From the NCBI RefSeq assembly GCF_050624435.1, contig NC_134538.1:126214937-126278936 (forward strand): DNA of 64,000 bases, given 5' to 3'. The translations under genes and the position numbers were made by a program. The notes below the pieces were generated by a model. The model was not told where the DNA came from and searched no databases. It was given only the letters and a program-made list of their open reading frames with translations. This DNA comes from Tenrec ecaudatus. Its lineage: Eukaryota > Chordata > Mammalia > Afrosoricida > Tenrecidae. Below, piece after piece: positions 47,175 through 61,320 of the stretch. Within the stretch, counting starts at the first letter, position 1. Each line of letters opens with the position of its first letter.

Positions 47175-48470
47175 TGGGGACAGTGGTATTACTACGGAGA
47201 TGGTTTAATATTAAAGAGGAAACCTCGCTCACCGTGTGATTTCCTAACCCAGCAGAGGTTACTCAAGCTGAGTACTGAAGAAGCAGGAGTTGATGAAAAG
47301 GGGTCACAGGGGCGGTGAAGGAACAGGCGAAGAATCGGGAAAAGTGAGGGACGGGTGGATCCCAGGGGCAGTATGAAGAGACGGGGGTAAAAAAGAATTC
47401 AGTGTGAACGGAAAGCAGTTTCATCTGACTGTGGAGGTTCCTTGGGAAATGAGCCTGAGAATGAGGAAAGGGATCAATTGAAAAGGGTCTCATCTCTCAT
47501 GCTAAGGAACTTAGCTTGTAAATAGCAACTTAGGAGGAAGATTTTTCTGAAAGTACGCGAGGAAGCTGCTAAACTATATTAGCCAAATGTAACTGAAGGA
47601 AATTGAGAAAAGTGCCATCTGTGGTGAATTTCTGAACACAGGAACAGAGGATAAGATAGAATGCCCCTTCGTATCAGGAGCCGGCTGAATACCCGGGGCT
47701 CACGTTGATTGTGGCTGGTTTCCTGTCTGTTTGCTTCTGGAAACTTGGAATGCCTCCCCACGACTCACCTGGTGTGATAATCATCTGCCTCCCAAACAGC
47801 ACTCCGGCTGCGACAGGCTCTCCTGTTGTCCCCTACAACACTCTCGTATTCCTACAGTCAGAGCTCTGGCTCTTTTTTATTTTTTCTTCCTTTTTTTTGT
47901 TGGGCTGAGGGGTGGGTGTCTATCCTTTTCAGGTGAACCTGGAACTCAGGGTAAAATCCTGACTAGTTTAAACCATTCCTACAGCTCTATCCTCTTTTCC
48001 ATTGTTGGCTCAGGTATAGATGGCACTTGACACAATTCTGGCAAGAGGCATGAGGGAACCCAGGGGACATCTGAGCAAGGTCCCTTCTCTCTTAGGAAGA
48101 AGCGCACACCATGACCTGCCTCTCCTTCCTCTGCATGTGGCCATTTTGACATGTGTTGAGGGTGGTGGGTCCTCTGGTGTGTCTGTTTTCACAGTGCCTT
48201 GCTGGGTATCTGCTTGATACATTTATGTTCCATGGAAAATGGAAGATTGACAGCACCTTCTAGTACGAGAAGTATGGTGGTGGTGACCTCTTTTTACAGA
48301 TTAAGAACAATATATTAGGTCCAGAGAATATGCAGGAATAAGCCCAGGGTTCAAGAGTGAAAGTGTGTATATAATACTCCAATGTGTCCCCTAAATCTTA
48401 ACAAAGTTAGACCTGAATATTTTGGACATACCCATGCATCTATGGCCCACTGATTTTCACAAGGCTACTA
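47175..48470. other. intergenic, no supported feature
   Basis: No gene, RNA gene or classified repeat recognised. Confidence 0.45.
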
Positions 48471-48479
48471 GGTCCATCC

Positions 48480-50520
48480 AGCGAGTATAAGCAGAGTCTT
48501 ATTAATCTATGGCGCTGGGGAAACTGGACTATAAGGACACACAAGAATGGATCAGAGACCTTCACATGAAAACTAAAACCATAAAACTCTTAAAAGAAAG
48601 CATGGGGTCACTGCTTTCAGATATAGTTTTCGACAATGGATTCTTTGACACCAAAAGCGCAAACGACAAGAAAAGAACTACATAATGAGACCTCGTAAGA
48701 TTTAAAACAACAAAAGTTTTGTTCATCAAAGGACTTAATCATCAAAGCAGCACAGACAGCCTTTAGAGTAGGAGCAGAAAGAAAACATTCCGGCGACAAC
48801 AACCATATTAAGGGGTGTTCACCTTCATTAGCAATAAGGAAAATACAAATTGAAACAACAATGCGATACCACCTCACATTCTATCAAAATTCAATAAACA
48901 AAAAATAATAAATGCTGGAGAGGATGTGGAGAGATAGGAACACTTTCACCCTGCTAGTAAGACTGTAGAATTGTGCAACTATGATGGGAAGCAGTATGGC
49001 ACCTCTTTAAACAAGTGCAAATCCTACTGAATAGATAGACACTCGACAGAAATAAAGAATCAACATGTACAGACATATGCACACCTAGGCTTATTGCAGC
49101 AATTACAATAATAGCAAAAACATGGAAGCAACCAAAAGCCTCTATTACAGAGGAATGGATAAACACACTCTGATACATCTGTACAATGGAACACCATTCG
49201 TCAATAAAAAACAAGGCTAACTCTCTAAAATGACATGGACAAAGCTAGAGCAGGTTATGTTTAACAAAAGATAAATATTTCATAACACCTTTATTATACA
49301 GAACACCCAAGAAAAAGAAATATGGTTTATATATCAAAAGGCAAGACTCTGATGACTTTGAGGAGGCCGGGGATGGGGGTGACAACAGAGAGGGGGTGGC
49401 TAGGATATTGTGGAGGGAGGGAGGGAGGATGAGGGAGTACGGGAAGAAAAAGAATCGCATCTATGTAGGGCTTAACAGGAGATTACTGTTGATTTCATTT
49501 CTTAAGATGAAGGCATTTCACCAAAGAGAACATTCAAATGGCCAACAAGGCACATGAAAAGATGGTCAATGTTAATAATTTCTCCAAAACCCAAAGCATA
49601 CTCCCTGCCACTGAGTCGACTCTGACTCATAGCAGCCCTCTAGGACAGGGCAGAACTTCCTCTAGGGTTCTCCAAGGCTGCACCTCTTTATTGGAGTAGA
49701 AAGGCTTGTCTTTCTCCTGCAGAGCAGCTGGTGACTGCAAACTCCTGACCTTGCGGTTGGCCACCCTGCACATAACCGCGCCACCAGCAGGCTCCGCATA
49801 AATCACTAGAGAGATGCAAATCAAAACCATGACGAGATATTACCTTATCCCCACTAAAATGGCTATGCTTTTAAAATTATTGTAAACAACAGGCATTGAC
49901 AAGGCTATGGAGACCTTAGGACCTTCTTCCATTATTAGTGGAAATGCAAAATGGTACAGCCACTTTGGAACAGTGTGGTAGATTCTCAAAAAGTTAAACA
50001 AAGAACTATGCGGTGATCCAGCCATTCCAACATTCCAGTCCCAGGTATATATCCCAAAGAATTGCAAGTGGGAATGCTAACAGAAGTATATCAATGCACA
50101 TTACACCACAGCTCACTATAGCCTGAAGTTGGAAACAACTTAATACCCATCCGCAGAGTGAATAAGCAAAATGGGGTGCATGCACACAAAAGATTATTCG
50201 GCCATCGAGAAGAACGAGGTTCTGATACATGCCACAACGTGAATGGTGCTCGAGTCGTCTGCTGAGTGAAGTAAGCCAGTCCCAAGAGGACAAATACTGT
50301 CTGATCCCACTTATATGAAATAGGCAAATGTACAGAGACGCTAGTTTGCAAGTGGTTAGCAGGGGTGAAAAAGAGGAAGCCAGGAGGAGTCTATTGCTGA
50401 GGGACTGAGTTTCTGCTAACGGTGACGGCATTGTTTAGAAGGGAAACAATGTAACAGCCAAATTACACACAAAACATAATGTCACTGAAGTGCACATGCG
50501 AAAGTTATTAAATTGGCAAA
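48480..50520 (+). mobile_element. old L1M ORF2 fragment, split by AfroSINE
   Basis: Contains the L1 ORF2 C-terminal half: 'catgaaaactaaaaccataa', 'gatgtggagagataggaaca' and 'gtacaatggaacaccattcg'. A second stretch resumes after the SINE at 49797 ('gagatgcaaatcaaaaccat') and runs to about 50500. Many stops. The same ORF2 region appears twice (48800-49250 and 49800-50300), so two old L1 copies may be side by side. Confidence 0.75.
49585..49796 (-). mobile_element. AfroSINE copy, nearly complete
   Basis: Reverse-strand motifs 'ctgccactgagtcgactctg', 'agcagccctctaggacaggg', 'tctttctcctgcagagcagc' and 'accgcgccaccagcaggctc'. Inserted between two stretches of old L1. Confidence 0.88.
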
Positions 50521-50522
50521 TG

Positions 50523-50543
50523 CATATATATATATATATATAT
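50523..50543. repeat. (TA)n microsatellite
   Basis: A run of about ten TA units near the end of the old L1. Confidence 0.9.
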
Positions 50544-50559
50544 TCGACACACACACAAA

Positions 50560-52260
50560 TTGTACACAACTTTATAAAGATTGGCATTTGTGTACAATTG
50601 TGTGTATGAAGAAGTAAACTCTCAAAGAAGACTCAGAAGCCTCCTTAAGTTCACAGAGGATAAACCACCTAAGACTGAGCTTAAAGACAGCAAAAGATGA
50701 AGTTCTGCGCTTTCTCAAACTGGGAAATATTCACATATTTTGATCACCAACCACTCCTTCCAGGAGTCTGAATCACTAGCAAAGCGCGCCCCCCCCATAC
50801 CCACCCCTGCCCGCTGTGCTTCAGAGGGATTAGGATCCCTGGGGGCTATGATCACATGGGCTTCTGCCTTTGAGGAACTTCAGAGGTGATCATAGTTTGC
50901 TTTGCAAACGCCCGTCCCTATTTGCATGTGCCAAGAAACAAAATGCGGTTGGGATGTGCAGTCCAACAGAATGAACGCCACCCTGCTGCTTCCAGGATTC
51001 CAGTCCCTCCACAATCTCTCACACATTTGCACTGTCTCTCCTGCCTTCCTTCCCACACTCCCATTTCAGTCCGCCGGCTGTTCACTAGCTCCCAAAGACC
51101 TTGAGAGCTTAGGGCTTTCCGCTGGGCCTCCCCGTACATATATTTATTCATCCCACCCAAAGTCACATCCTCCCCCGTAAACTGCTATACTACTTCATGA
51201 CAGAAGGAGAACACATTTAAACCACTTGGATTGCACATTCTCTCATGTTGTGTGTGTTATTTTGACACCATCGGGCCTTGTCTCTCCAACGATCACACAA
51301 ATCATCACCCTAAAGGCCCATCGCTGACAGGGGTTTGCCTCAGAGCAACTCCTTCACTCTTGACCTATTGACGGACAGTGATAGTTCCTATTGCCTTCTT
51401 GTTCTCTATCTGTTCTGTCCTGTTGTTCCTCAGCTGCTTGGAAGTAACATCGTCAAAGGTCAGACCATAGGATTTAATTTAATTTTTTATATCCAAAACT
51501 TATCATTGCCTGCTCTAGGTAAAAGACTGTGCTAGATGCAAGGTAACTGACTCATTGAAGAGAGAGAAGAGAGAGGCCACTGTTAATGAAGAAAGGTGAT
51601 AGTGAGGTTTTGGGGTCTTTTGCCTAAAACTGTGGGGGATAAAGAGAACCAAATGAGTCAAGCAGATCTGTGCATGGAGGAAGTATTTGCACACAGAGAG
51701 AAGTTTGTAATGACTACATCCTTGAAACACTTACTACACAGATTTTCAGGCTAGAATAGGCCTTGGGGGAAAACAGGGTATTTTTAATTTTGAACCACCA
51801 AGAAAGACAACGTATTTGCAAATGTGGTCATAGAATAGACGATCTTTGCATGGCTGCCCAAGTGTATCCCTTTATTCCCATTTGGCTACATAAAGCAGTC
51901 TTCACTGAGTAGTTCCTGCCGAGTCAAGGGTTTTAGTATTTCCGGAATAATCAGGGTGTGTTGTTGTTTTTGTTGTTGCCAAGTGGGGGCTGCTGTGCCT
52001 GAGCTAGGGCAGTAGAGAAACTACTGAATGGTGCTGATCAAGCTCATAGTCTCTCTCTGCACAGCACCCCGATCCCTGCGGTCCTCCCCCGACCACCATA
52101 CACCTATCCCCACACTCTCTGGGCTCATAGTCTCCTACAAGTTCCTGCAGTGTAGCTTCTTGGTCTTCCTGCAAGGACAAACGGGTCAGCCTAAAGGCTT
52201 CTAGGGCTACCAGCCCCCTAGCCATTTAGGGACCACACCTGTATTAGGAGGTTCAGAGAG
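50560..52260. other. intergenic, no supported feature
   Basis: No gene or classified repeat recognised. The frames near 50886-51180 overlap on both strands and are unsupported. Confidence 0.45.
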
Positions 52261-52264
52261 GCCC

Positions 52265-52395
52265 TATTTCAGTGTTTCTGTGACTACAGACCTTTACAGA
52301 AGCTGGTAGTCTCAGCTTTCACCCTTAGATCAGCTGGTGTGTTTGAAGCACCAGCCTGGCAGGGATTGGTCCAGTGCTTACCTGACAGTCTAATG
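52265..52395 (-). mobile_element. AfroSINE fragment, degraded
   Basis: Reverse-strand wording survives: 'agtgtttctgtgactacaga', 'ctttacagaagctggtagtc' and 'gctggtgtgtttgaagcacc'. The tail is lost. Confidence 0.5.
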
Positions 52396-52399
52396 TTTC

Positions 52400-52920
52400 A
52401 AAAGCCCCTGTTAAGTCTTTGGGAGGCAGGCACTGAATTAAATTCTTTGCTTGGTGATGTCAAGTGTTGTAGTACTATTTGTCAAAGGCTGAGACCCAAG
52501 GGGCCTTTGTGAAACAATTTGTTGTCTTGATGGTCTGGGTACCTGAATGGAACCCTCAGGGCTCCTACATTAAGACTGCCAAGGGACCGGGGACAACTCA
52601 CCTTGTTGTCCCTGGAGCTCTCCTGGTGGTTGAGGGAGCCAAGATGCGAATGTGATCTCTCGTATAGGGATCCCTGGGAAAGAGGCAGGTACTGGTTCCA
52701 GGTCTAAGGGTACTTGGGGGTCCTACAAGGAATTGGGTTCACATGGAAGATTTAGGATCGCTTTTCTAGGGAATCCTACTCCCATGGGACTCGGGAACCA
52801 TCTTCCAGTGACTAGCTGCCTGATTTATGTGATTGGGTTCAACTCTCTAATTTTCTGATACTAATCAATATCTCTCTGTCTTTACTGTAAACAGTGCTCA
52901 CAATAAGCCTCTACCCCCCA
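52400..52920. other. intergenic, no supported feature
   Basis: No gene or classified repeat recognised. Confidence 0.4.
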
Positions 52921-52924
52921 TAAT

Positions 52925-52925
<1 letters not shown>

Positions 52926-52962
<37 letters not shown>

Positions 52963-52964
52963 CT
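52926..52964. repeat. (CA)n(GA)n microsatellite
   Basis: CA units followed directly by about 14 GA units. Confidence 0.95.
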
Positions 52965-53334
52965 TTTAGTTTGAGCCAGTTATATTTTATGTCCTGAATT
53001 CACTGGACAAACAAAACAAAAACAGAAATCGCTCACCAAACTAAGGAAGTGAGTTCCCAGACTTTGAAAATGTTCAGCTTAAAAGCTCAGTTCCCTAGGC
53101 CACCAGGGTTCTCTTCTCTTTCCCATCCCTTAGTTACTGTCTCTGAAGAAGGGTTCGTGGGAATAGGGTCACTATCAATCAGGATCAATATGGTGGCAGT
53201 GGGCTTGGTTTGGAGGCAAAATTAAGAAAAAGGGCATTGCAGGAGTGGTGGATTTGGTTTGACTCTTTAAAATCTTTCCAGCAGGGAGTCTGTCTGATTA
53301 GTGTAGCTGTTGGGTCTTTCTTCAGCTTCAAACT

Positions 53335-54385
53335 AGCTAAGCAATGGTTATGCATTGGGCTGCTAACTTCAAGGTCAACAGTTCAAACCACCAGCTGCTC
53401 TGCAGGAAAAAGATGAGACTTTCTAGCCCCGTTAAGAGTTACAGTCTCAAATATGTGCATAAGCAAATGGGGTGAAGAAAGCTGATGGTGCCTGGCTATC
53501 AAAAGATATAGCATCTGAGGTCTTAAAGGCTTGAAGGTAAACAAGCAGCCCTCTAGCTCAGAAGCATCAAAGCCCACGTGGAAGAAGCACACCAGCCTGT
53601 GTGACCATGAGGTGTCAAAGGGATCAGGTATCAGGCATCAAAGAACAAAATATCATATCATTGTAAATGAGGGTGAGTGCAGAGTGAAGACCCAAAGCCC
53701 ATCTGTAGGCAACTGGACACCCCTTTACTGAAGGGTCATGGGAAGGAGACGAGCCAGTCAGGTTGCAGGGTAGCAACGATGAAATATACAACTTTCCTCT
53801 ACTTCTTAAATGCTTCCTGCCCGTACTATCATGATCCCAAAATCTACCTTACAAATCCGGCTAGCCAGAGGATGTGCGCTGGTACAGATAGGAACTGGAA
53901 ACACAGGGAATACAGGATGGATGATCCCTTCAGGACCAGTGGTGAGAGTGGTCATACCTGGAGGGTGGAGGGAAGGTGGGGTAGAAAGGGGGAACCGATT
54001 ACAAGGACTTACATATAACCTCCTCCTTGGGGGATGGACAACAGAAAAGTGGGTGAAGGGAGACATCGGATAGTTAAGATAATTTATAAATTATCAAGGG
54101 TTCATGAGGGGGAGGAGGGGGAAGGAAGGGGAAAAATGAGGAGCTGATATTAAGGGCTCAAGTAGAAAGCAAATGTTTTGAGAATGATGCTGGCAACAAG
54201 TGTACATAAGTTCTTGACACAATGTATGTATGTATGGATTGTGATAAGAATTGTATGTGCCCCCAATAAGATGATTTAGAGAGAAAAAAAAAAGAGTTAC
54301 AGTCTCAGAAATCCACAGGGGCAATTCTTCTCTGTCCTATAGGGCTATCATGGGTCAGAATTGACTTAAAGGCAGTGAGTTTTGA
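53335..54385 (+). mobile_element. AfroSINE split by an L1 insertion
   Basis: The SINE head and first half run 53335-53449 ('ggttatgcattgggctgcta', 'tgcaggaaaaagatgagact'). The second half resumes at 54292 and runs to about 54385 ('ccacaggggcaattcttctc', 'gggtcagaattgacttaaag'). The break is where the L1 entered. Confidence 0.92.
53434..54307 (+). mobile_element. L1 3'-end insertion inside AfroSINE
   Basis: A 5'-truncated L1 (53450-54291) starting partway into one 3' UTR module ('gaagaaagctgatggtgcct'). It runs through the common 3' end with a G-rich tract at 54105-54133. The 16-bp duplication AAGAGTTACAGTCTCA, part of the SINE body, is exact at 53434-53449 and 54292-54307. The polyadenylation hexamer is mutated here to AATAAG. 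Confidence 0.94.
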
Positions 54386-54599
54386 GTTTGGAAAGAAAAA
54401 AAAAAGTTTTTTTAATGAAGGTGTATTTTGCTTGGAGCTGTACACCATTTTAATTTGTCTCGGTGCCTTACAATCTCCTCCCCCCCAAAATAGTTCAAAG
54501 AGTGTTTTAGAATATGGTATTGCTCACGCTCCTGCTTTCTCTGTGCTATGACAGGAAATGCATTTCTGACACTTCTAAAATGAGTAATCACATGTATAA

Positions 54600-54900
54600 T
54601 CAACTTGGTTAGAACTTCCTTCCTGGTAACTTCAACACTTCCTTTGCATCTGGATACGAGGGAGACCCAGAAAAGCGGAAGCGTTCACAGGCACACAGGG
54701 TAGGTTTGAATTTGTTTTGTTTTCAAAAATTAAACAAATGATCCTTCGGCATGAGCTCAGCCACGACTTTATCAGGTATTACCAGGTATTACTTCCTTTT
54801 ATTTCTCGCCCGTAGTTGGGTCTGACGCGAAATAGTGCACTTCCTTCTCAGCTAGAATACTGTTATCTGGAACCGTTGCTGATGCTTGAGCCGATAATAC
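54600..54900 (+). promoter_or_regulatory. candidate PIK3CG promoter region
   Basis: Free of recognised repeats and upstream of the candidate first exon. Four copies of ACTTCCTT, an ETS/PU.1-type core in reverse orientation, lie at 54614, 54637, 54791 and 54839. PU.1-driven, TATA-less promoters are common in leukocyte genes such as this one. No TATA box or start site can be defined from sequence alone, so this is inference from position and motifs. Confidence 0.3.
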
Positions 54901-55132
54901 CAGGGACGGCTTGGTTTCACTGTCTCTACAGCTGGACGTCCGCACGGCTCCGGAGGTTGTTTTGCAGGTGTGTTGCTCCTTTGTTTTTGTTTGGCAGGAA
55001 GGAGGAGGGGTGTGGGCGAGTGCCACCAGGCTTCATATTCTTTCAAGTATATGTTTAGAGATTCTTGTACTTACAGGATTTCTAATGTCTGACAAGGAGA
55101 CAGCGTCGCAGCCTCAACCATGAAGGCAGACG
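54900..55132 (+). other. PIK3CG: candidate non-coding exon 1 of PIK3CG
   Basis: A good donor, GTGAGTAG, begins at 55133 in repeat-free sequence. It lies 2.56 kb before the strong acceptor at 57693-57694 of the first coding exon. In human the gene has a non-coding first exon roughly 2 kb upstream of the start codon, so the spacing fits. The 5' end is not defined. If this exon is used, an ATG at 55120 would open a 14-codon upstream frame that overlaps the main start. Confidence 0.35.
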
Positions 55133-55139
55133 GTGAGTA

Positions 55140-55990
55140 GTCAGCCTGTCCTCTTCTGTGTCTAAGATCTGGTAAGACTGGTTGGGGGGTCACTGAGGCA
55201 GAAGTTATTTCTGTGCAGTAAAGATGGTGCCTAAATTTGGAAATACGCTATTTTATTACAAATCGGTGTCGGTATGTCTCCTATTTTCTTCTTGGTTAGT
55301 CATTCTCTAATGCAGCGGTGAATGTTTTAAGTTGTACCAGACAGTTCCACAAAGCAGCTTGTTTTCCATTCACTCAGTCCACCTTCGTACTATTCTGAGA
55401 GGGAAAATAACATCAGTACTGCCTCTTACACCATCAGTGTATTGAAATTAAAAGGGAGCTAAATGAATTATAATGAACTTTTCAAAAGTAAGTGCAAGGC
55501 ATGATGTGAACATAAGTTTGATGCTCAGGAAGCTTTATCTTTTCATCCAACTCTTCCTTTTGGTCTTCAAAGGTACTTTAAAACGTGCATTAAATTAAAA
55601 AACAAACCCAGAAGTCAAAGATAATGTAATTTTGCCACAAACTTTTTGGAAGCGCTCTTGAATATCAAATGCTCTCACTAATTAGCATGAAGCCATTTAA
55701 CAGAGTAAATGCTGGCTTCTGAAATTTCATATAATTTTGTTTCCAGAGTTGCCTCTTACTTAGAATGAAATGCCTTACAATGTAGTGGTGACACTAACCA
55801 CAGCTAAATATCACTTAACACCCATGACACTTTCTGTGAAATAGACCTCATTCTCTACAGCAAGAGGCGGATCAAATCAACGGGTATTATGTAAATTTGT
55901 ATGGAAATTGGAATGACTATAATCATATCTACTGGCAGTTAGTCAAGTGTCTTGCACATAGCATGTAGCTTATCTTTTTACATGTTTTTT
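55140..55990. other. intron 1 (putative), no supported element
   Basis: AT-rich, with a weak MIR-like tail near 55930-55980 ('caagtgtcttgcacatagca'). No other recognised feature. Confidence 0.45.
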
Positions 55991-55997
55991 TTTAAAA

Positions 55998-56180
55998 CTC
56001 ACTGCCATAGAAGAGATTCCAACTCTTAACGACCCTATCGGACAGGGTAGAACTTCCCCGTGGGTTTCTGAGACTAAAACTCCTTATGGATATAGAAAGC
56101 CTTGTCTTTCTCCCACAGAACGACTGGTGGTTTTGAACTGCGGACCTTGCAGCTAGCTGCCCAGCGGGTTAGCAGCACCC
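55998..56180 (-). mobile_element. AfroSINE copy
   Basis: Reverse-strand motifs 'aaaactcactgccatagaag', 'cctatcggacagggtagaac', 'cttgtctttctcccacagaa' and 'cgactggtggttttgaactg'. The head ends near 'cccagcgggttagcag'. Confidence 0.88.
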
Positions 56181-56189
56181 ACCCCCAAC

Positions 56190-57145
56190 CAGGGATCCTC
56201 GTTATATGTTTCAAGAACACCAGACACGCTTCCAGGGACATTACTACAGCTCTCACATGAAAATACGGTAATGTTAATGATAATACTTAAATGGGTGTCG
56301 CAAAAGTAGAACCTGTTTGTTATTGGGAACCGCTGTGGGTACTTCAAATTTAATATCATAGGTTGTATGGGGATTGGGACAGAAAACGTGTATGTGCTTA
56401 GACATTATCCAGATGGATCTTATGTGGTGCATAACTGCATTAAAATAAAAATACATAATTCATATTTAAGTTTTAATGTGTTTAGCCTTTCAAAATGTGT
56501 TGAGGGTTTTTAACTATAGCCCATCACATTTATTTACTTAAATGGCTTGTGCATGCTAGATGCTTATTAAATATCTGCACAAAGAATATAAGTTAATAAG
56601 GATAAATTTGTTTATTCTTGTTAATAGAGATGAAAAAAGAAGTTAACTAATTGGGCAGGTTGCCGGAGTCAGAAAATCTACCTCCCGTCGTCAGCCTCCT
56701 CCTTCTCTACAGCAGAGGCAGATCAAATGAGCAGGTATAAAGCGGTACCTTGTGGTTCACATTAGGAGAGTTAAACCTTTGCCTAACTTCTCTGAGATCC
56801 TGCCCTGATATAGTAGTGACAGCCAGAATGTTCATATAAGTCTGCAAGTGGTCTTGATGGAAACTTTACCAATCTTGGTATGTCTGAGTTTTCTGAGTGA
56901 AAGATTGGGCTTTCCTAATTAGGAAACAAGAGGTGGGCAAAAGGGGAGGGGGGCAAAAGAGAAAGAAGTAGTTGATTCGGGGGTTGCTCCGGGATCCAGA
57001 CTGTTCGAAAACAAACAACTTGACGCAAGGTGGCTAAGGAGTCTGTATCTCAGGGAGCCCTGTGAAGCCTAAGGGAGGTCTGTGTGGATCTCAGCATCGC
57101 ACATCGCACGTTGGCCCCTCTCTGTGTGTTTCCGTATGCTTCCGA
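56190..57145. other. intron 1 (putative), no supported element
   Basis: No gene or classified repeat recognised. Confidence 0.45.
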
Positions 57146-57149
57146 ATCG

Positions 57150-59815
<2,666 letters not shown>

Positions 59816-60019
59816 TAGAGCTGGTGAAGCTACTTCAACAAGCAATGACCTCTTCCATTTACTTGGGAGTAGTTCATTCTTGGTTTTTGTTCCCACCGTC
59901 AGGGAGCATTTTCCTGACAAGCCTGACGAAGACGTTATTTCTTCACTTTTTAGGAGAACTGGCCCATCGGGAATACTTTGTTCTTGTGTATTGTATTAAT
60001 AGTGTTGTTCTTAGAGGCT

Positions 60020-60212
60020 GTCCTAAGTCCATTTGACGCACAGCAAGCCCGGATGGCAGAGCAGAACTTCGCCAGGTTGTGATCACTAGGCCGTGCTCTT
60101 TACAGGAGCAGACCCCCCAGTCTTTGCTCCTCCAGAGAGACTGGGTGGGTTCCAGTCGCCAGTCTTGTGGTTAGTAGCCAAGCGCTGGACCGCGACTTCA
60201 CCAGGGCTTCTT
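60020..60212 (-). mobile_element. AfroSINE copy, variant
   Basis: Reverse-strand motifs 'gagactgggtgggttccagt', 'cgccagtcttgtggttagta' and 'ccaagcgctggaccgcgact', with a degraded tail toward 60020. Confidence 0.75.
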
Positions 60213-60231
60213 CTATTAGAAATCGATGTCA

Positions 60232-60430
60232 CCGATTGAGCACTTCCTTGTGCTAGGGTTCCAAATGATTAGCATCCTTTTAACTCTCCCAAGAACAATG
60301 GCGGCAGTCAAATGAGCATTTGCATTTTGTTATAAAGAAACGGAGGCACCCGTAGGCTAGCGTCACGAATTCACAGGAAGATGATGAGGATCTAAACCCA
60401 GGAGGGCTTGTTTCACTGCTGTCCCATGTC
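60232..60430 (-). mobile_element. MIR element
   Basis: Reverse-strand MIR order from 'gattgagcacttccttgtgc' through 'ttgttataaagaaacggagg' to 'gatctaaacccaggagggct'. Confidence 0.75.
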
Positions 60431-61095
60431 CTGTCTGGATCCAGTATGAGGATCTTCTGGGCTAGAGGGAAAAGGTTTCCTCTGTATTGATCACCAGACT
60501 CATCTCTCATATCTGGCTGGAACCTTGAAAGCCCCTGTCTGACCTGGTAGGGCTCTATGATTCTCCCGCTGTCTTACTGTTCCCTGAGGTCTAGAATGAC
60601 TAAGTGGTATGCTTAAGGTTTCACGGGGAAGTTAAAAAAAAAAAAAAAAGGAACCATTTACTTGCGCACTATGGCAGTTCTCAAATTGTGCTGCTTCGCA
60701 TGGAAGAGGAAGTAAAGGGATTGGAATAGAAATGTTATTTTTGAGCACAGACGGGCTCATTCATGAATACAACAGTATGTGTTGCATGCTTCCCATTTCA
60801 GTGGCTGGATATGGTGTGGTGATCAAAACACAGCCAGTCACTGCCTTCGTGTAGATTGTGGCTCTGTGGGGAAGGCTGACATTAACGGATATTTCGTGAC
60901 AAATTGTGGCCAAGGATTTGGGGAGAAACCAAAGAGATTTTGAGAAAATAATCAGGGGTCTGGGGAACACCCAATTTAGATAGAAGGAACCCAGGCTAGT
61001 TGTGAGTAGGTGATGTTTGACCTGAGATCTTCTGAATTAAGCTCGACTTTGTTAGACATTCAACTGTCTGATCAGTATCTATACTGATAGGTAGT

Positions 61096-61320
61096 CTCTA
61101 GAGCAGTGGTCCTCAACTTGTGGGTCTCGACCCCTTTGGGGGTCGAACGACCTTTTCACAGGGGTCGCCTGATTCATAACAATAGCAAAATTACAGTGAT
61201 GAAGTAGCAACAAAAACAATTTTATGGTTCGGGGGCAGGGGGGAGGGGCGGTCACCACAACATGAGGAACTGTATTAAAGGGTCATGGCATTAGGAAAGT
61301 TGAGAACCACTGCTCTAGAG
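61096..61320 (-). mobile_element. SPIN-like hAT MITE with perfect 8-bp duplication
   Basis: The element is 61104-61312 (209 bp). Flanking CTCTAGAG is exact at 61096-61103 and 61313-61320 and matches the palindromic hAT target preference. Ends: CAGTGGTCCTCAACTT on the left, and the complement CAGTGGTTCTCAACTT on the right. The interior 'gggtctcgacccctttgggg' and 'gaagtagcaacaaaaacaat' are complementary to the copies at 12296 and 36495. It lies in PIK3CG intron 2. No coding capacity. Confidence 0.92.
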
